Notes under the pieces: model-generated
Told to the model about the DNA's origin: nothing
Databases searched by the model: none
What the model saw: only the letters and a program-made list of their open reading frames with translations
Part shown: piece after piece, positions 60,946 to 64,000 of the stretch
Numbering within the stretch: the first letter of the stretch is position 1
How the letters are laid out: each line of letters begins with the position of its first letter
Translations under genes and position numbers: made by a program
Assembly: GCA_049889415.1 (NCBI GenBank)
Contig: JBMHDL010000003.1
Coordinates: forward strand, 124,001-188,000
Direction of reading: 5' to 3'
Source: JAYQKL01 sp049889415
GTDB taxonomy: Bacteria; Pseudomonadota; Alphaproteobacteria; RS24
Length of the DNA stretch: 64,000 bases

Positions 60946-63846
60946 ATGAGCACCAAAAAGAAAATCCTGCCACAGGCCAAGAAAATCAAAGTTTCCGGTG
61001 CACGTGAACACAACCTTAAAAACATCAGTGTAGAACTGCCGCGAGATGAATTGATTGTCATTACGGGCCTGTCCGGTTCAGGAAAATCTTCGTTGGCGTT
61101 TGACACGATTTATGCCGAGGGCCAAAGGCGATATGTCGAAAGCCTGTCGGCTTATGCCCGGCAATTTCTGGAAATGATGCAAAAGCCGGATGTTGACCAG
61201 ATCGACGGTCTCAGCCCGGCCATTTCCATTGAGCAGAAAACCACCTCAAAAAACCCACGCTCGACGGTTGGGACGGTTACCGAAATCTATGATTATCTGC
61301 GCCTGCTTTTCGCCCGCATCGGTATCCCCTACTCACCGACCACTGGCCTGCCGATTGAGAGTCAGACGGTGTCACAAATGGTTGACCGGATCATGGCCCT
61401 TGAGGACGGCACACGACTGTATCTGTTGGCGCCGATTGTCCGGGACCGTAAGGGGGAATACCGCAAGGATTTTGCTGAACTGCAAAAGCGCGGCTTCCAG
61501 AGGGTGAAGGTTGACGGCACCTATTATGAAATCACCGAGGTGCCGGCCCTAGACAAGAAATTCAAGCATGACATTGATGTCGTGGTTGACCGGATTGTCG
61601 TCAAACCGGATCTCGGTAATCGTGTGGCAGACAGTCTGGAAATCGCCCTTACTCTTACTGATGGTCTGGCGGTGGCTGAATTCGCCGACAGTAAAGGTGA
61701 GGAGACGCCGGACCGGCTGACCTTTTCAGCCAATTTTGCCTGCCCGGTATCAGGTTTTACGATTGACGAAATCGAGCCGCGGCTGTTTTCCTTCAACAAT
61801 CCTGTGGGCGCCTGTTCCGCATGCGACGGCCTGGGAACACAGTTTTTCATCAATCCGGAAGCGATTGTTCCGGATGGCGGACTTTCCCTGCGCAAGGGAG
61901 CGATTGTCCCCTGGGCCAAAACCGGCACATCATCGCCTTATTTCACACAAACGCTTGAAAGCCTGGCTCAACAATACGGGTTTTCAATGGAAGTGCCCTG
62001 GCACAAGCTTGACGCGGCGGTCCAACAACTCATCCTGTTCGGCACTGCTGATGAGATCGTTACGTTCACCTATGATGACGGCATGCGCAGCTTTAAGACC
62101 AAAAAACCGTTTGAGGGTGTGGTCGGCAATCTCGAACGGCGCTACCGCGAAACTGACAGTTCCTGGATCCGTGAGGAGATTGAAAAATTCCAGTCCAAGA
62201 CCGATTGCGAAAAATGCGGAGGCTACCGCCTGAAAGAAGAGGCCTTGTGCATCAAGCTCGCTGATCACCATATCGGTCAGGTGACGGAAATGTCGATCCG
62301 TGACGCCAATGCATGGTTTCACGATCTGGACAAGCAATTAACCAAGAAACAGAAGGATATCGCCGGACGGATTTTGAAGGAAATCAAAGACCGGCTGTCT
62401 TTCCTGAATGATGTCGGTCTGGATTATCTGTCCATGTCCCGGACATCAGGCACCTTGTCCGGTGGCGAAAGCCAACGTATTCGGCTGGCCTCGCAGATCG
62501 GTTCCGGTCTCACCGGCGTTTTGTACGTTCTGGATGAACCCTCCATCGGCTTACATCAACGCGACAATGACCGCCTGCTGGAGACCCTGACCCGACTGCG
62601 GGACCTCGGCAATACGGTGATTGTTGTCGAGCATGACGAGGATGCCATCCGGACGGCGGACTATGTTCTGGATATCGGTCCGGGTGCCGGTGTTCATGGC
62701 GGCGAGGTCATTGCCAAGGGGTCGCCCGAACAAATCATGAAATCGAAAAAAAGCCTGACGGGAAAATATCTGACCGGGGAGATGAGTGTCCCCATTCCTG
62801 CCAAGAGAAGGCCAAAAACAAAGCGCCGTCTGGAACTTGTCGAAGCGACCGGCAATAATCTTAAAAATGTGTCGGCGGAAATCCCGCTGGGCACTTTCAC
62901 CTGCGTCACCGGCGTATCCGGCGGCGGGAAGTCAACCATGCTGCTCGACACGATTTACAAAGCAATTGCCCGCAAGCTCAACAATGCCCGCGACCTGCCG
63001 GCGCCGCACAAGGAAATCAAGGGTGTTGAGAACCTTGATAAGGTGATTGACATTGACCAGTCCCCGATTGGCCGCACACCGCGCTCCAATCCCGCCACCT
63101 ATACCGGCGCCTTTACCCCGATACGCGAATGGTTCGCAGGACTGCCGGAAGCGAAAATGCGCGGCTACAAGCCCGGACGCTTTTCCTTCAATGTCAAGGG
63201 TGGGCGCTGTGAAGCCTGTCAGGGCGACGGGGTTATCAAGATTGAAATGCACTTTCTGCCGGATGTTTATGTCGAATGCGATGCCTGCCACGGCAAACGC
63301 TATAACCGCGAAACACTGGAAATCCGGTTCAAAGACAAGAACATTTCCGATGTTCTGGAAATGACCGTTGATGAGGCGGCGGATTTCTTCAAGGCCGTTC
63401 CGTCGATCCGCGATAAAATGGTGACACTACAGCGCGTCGGGCTGGGTTACATCAAGGTCGGTCAGCAGGCCACCACTCTGTCCGGTGGTGAGGCGCAACG
63501 CGTTAAGCTGGCCAAGGAACTGTCCAAGCGGGCCACAGGGCGCACGCTGTATATTCTTGATGAGCCGACGACGGGTCTGCATTTCCATGATGTCGCCAAA
63601 CTGTTAGAGGTGTTGCATGAGTTGGTGGATACCGGCAATACGGTGACGGTGATTGAACACAATCTGGAGGTCATCAAGACGGCGGACTGGATTATTGACC
63701 TTGGTCCGAATGGCGGCGATGGTGGCGGGGAAATTGTCGCCTGCGGCACACCTGAAGATGTCGCCGCTGAAAAACGCAGCTATACCGGGCAATATCTCGC
63801 GAAAATGCTAAAACCGCGCAAACCGACACGCACTGCGGCAGAATAA
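60946..63846 (+). CDS. uvrA: Excinuclease ABC subunit A
   Basis: Damage-recognition ATPase of nucleotide excision repair that loads UvrB; it also works with Mfd, encoded at 35.5 kb. From the ATG at 60946 (AGGAGAAGG upstream) it has 966 residues. There are two ABC modules: the first Walker A is ITGLSGSGKSSLAF and the second TGVSGGGKSTML, each with an LSGGE signature (LSGGESQRI, LSGGEAQRV). Zinc modules are CSACDGLG, CEKCGGYRL and CEACQGDG with CDACHG. The reading frame continues upstream to 60730 but that part is intergenic. SOS control is likely. Confidence 0.98.
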   Translation: MSTKKKILPQAKKIKVSGAREHNLKNISVELPRDELIVITGLSGSGKSSLAFDTIYAEGQRRYVESLSAYARQFLEMMQKPDVDQIDGLSPAISIEQKTTSKNPRSTVGTVTEIYDYLRLLFARIGIPYSPTTGLPIESQTVSQMVDRIMALEDGTRLYLLAPIVRDRKGEYRKDFAELQKRGFQRVKVDGTYYEITEVPALDKKFKHDIDVVVDRIVVKPDLGNRVADSLEIALTLTDGLAVAEFADSKGEETPDRLTFSANFACPVSGFTIDEIEPRLFSFNNPVGACSACDGLGTQFFINPEAIVPDGGLSLRKGAIVPWAKTGTSSPYFTQTLESLAQQYGFSMEVPWHKLDAAVQQLILFGTADEIVTFTYDDGMRSFKTKKPFEGVVGNLERRYRETDSSWIREEIEKFQSKTDCEKCGGYRLKEEALCIKLADHHIGQVTEMSIRDANAWFHDLDKQLTKKQKDIAGRILKEIKDRLSFLNDVGLDYLSMSRTSGTLSGGESQRIRLASQIGSGLTGVLYVLDEPSIGLHQRDNDRLLETLTRLRDLGNTVIVVEHDEDAIRTADYVLDIGPGAGVHGGEVIAKGSPEQIMKSKKSLTGKYLTGEMSVPIPAKRRPKTKRRLELVEATGNNLKNVSAEIPLGTFTCVTGVSGGGKSTMLLDTIYKAIARKLNNARDLPAPHKEIKGVENLDKVIDIDQSPIGRTPRSNPATYTGAFTPIREWFAGLPEAKMRGYKPGRFSFNVKGGRCEACQGDGVIKIEMHFLPDVYVECDACHGKRYNRETLEIRFKDKNISDVLEMTVDEAADFFKAVPSIRDKMVTLQRVGLGYIKVGQQATTLSGGEAQRVKLAKELSKRATGRTLYILDEPTTGLHFHDVAKLLEVLHELVDTGNTVTVIEHNLEVIKTADWIIDLGPNGGDGGGEIVACGTPEDVAAEKRSYTGQYLAKMLKPRKPTRTAAE

Positions 63847-63885
63847 ATCTTTTCTCTGTCTTATGTTTTGTGTATCAGTCAGCCT

Positions 63886-64000
63886 ATGAGTGAGAATATG
63901 AGCATGACAAAAACTGACAGTAAACTGCACATCATCGGTGGCGGCTTGGCTGGCTCAGAGGCGGCGCATCAGGCGGCCTTGATGGGTGTGCCGGTGGTGC
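63886..64000 (+). CDS. trmFO: Start of tRNA m5U54 methyltransferase TrmFO (cut by window edge)
   Basis: Only the first 38 codons are present. They contain the dinucleotide-binding motif LHIIGGGLAGSEAAHQAA, which closely matches the N terminus of the folate- and FAD-dependent enzyme that methylates uridine 54 of tRNAs. In-frame ATGs at 63886, 63898 and 63904 are all possible starts. GidA-like flavoproteins share part of this motif, so the call is less certain than for complete genes. Confidence 0.75.
   Translation, partial: MSENMSMTKTDSKLHIIGGGLAGSEAAHQAALMGVPVV

Overview
The window is chromosomal DNA from an alphaproteobacterium, probably a marine or aquatic one. I infer this from gene order and protein families. 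Several blocks are typical alphaproteobacterial neighbourhoods: ppiD-trpE-trpG next to tpiA-secG-pyrG-kdsA; tmk-holB-metG; ntrY-ntrX-trkA-trkH-dat-hfq-hflX-mazG; sdhE-mfd opposite recG; glmU-glmS; and uvrA/ssb-gyrA-coaD-ppi-queA-tgt. The uvrA/ssb gap carries a GTTC-N7-GTTC LexA operator, the alphaproteobacterial type. I cannot name the genus. There is no phage, IS element, CRISPR array, rRNA operon or replication origin that I can see; almost everything is housekeeping.

Layout. 0-4 kb (minus): trpG (cut by the window edge), trpE, ppiD. 4.1-9.5 kb (plus): tpiA, secG, pyrG, kdsA and a DASS-family carboxylate transporter. 9.6-13.5 kb is a mixed accessory stretch: a small membrane protein, xthA, erpA, a secreted cysteine-rich protein, an RraA-like protein, an SDR and an AT-rich lipoprotein, ending at tRNA-Ser. 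14.1-19.5 kb (plus): rlpA, a D,D-carboxypeptidase, tmk, holB, metG. 19.6-28.7 kb (plus): ntrYX, trkAH, D-amino acid aminotransferase, hfq, hflX, with mazG convergent. 29.5 kb: a VUT-type queuosine-precursor transporter. 30.2-33.8 kb (minus): a cassette of an orphan type IV prepilin-like protein, an 808-residue secreted repeat protein and a 118-residue secreted protein, closed by a strong terminator. 33.9-39.3 kb (minus): an MBL-fold hydrolase, tatD, mfd, sdhE; recG diverges at 39.4 kb. 41.5-45.8 kb (minus): DUF502, DCC-family protein, glmS, glmU. 45.9-52.9 kb (minus): a long acyl-CoA dehydrogenase, then a six-gene TonB energising operon (DUF3450, two ExbB types, ExbD, TonB, TPR). 53.2 kb: tRNA-Lys, then a MAPEG protein. 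53.8-60.7 kb (minus): tgt, queA, secreted cyclophilin, coaD, gyrA, ssb. 60.9-64 kb (plus): uvrA and the start of trmFO.

Shared functions. DNA repair and replication are well represented (xthA, holB, tmk, mfd, recG, gyrA, ssb, uvrA). Cell-envelope synthesis is served by kdsA, glmS, glmU, the D,D-carboxypeptidase, rlpA and a D-amino acid aminotransferase. Queuosine tRNA modification is represented by the VUT transporter, queA and tgt. The best candidate for something undescribed is the pilin/repeat-protein cassette at 30.2-33.8 kb. Other points of interest are apparent non-AUG starts for recG and possibly hflX, loss of the usual zinc ligands in Tgt, an NtrX without the sigma-54 contact loop, and a tandem repeat at the N terminus of ErpA.
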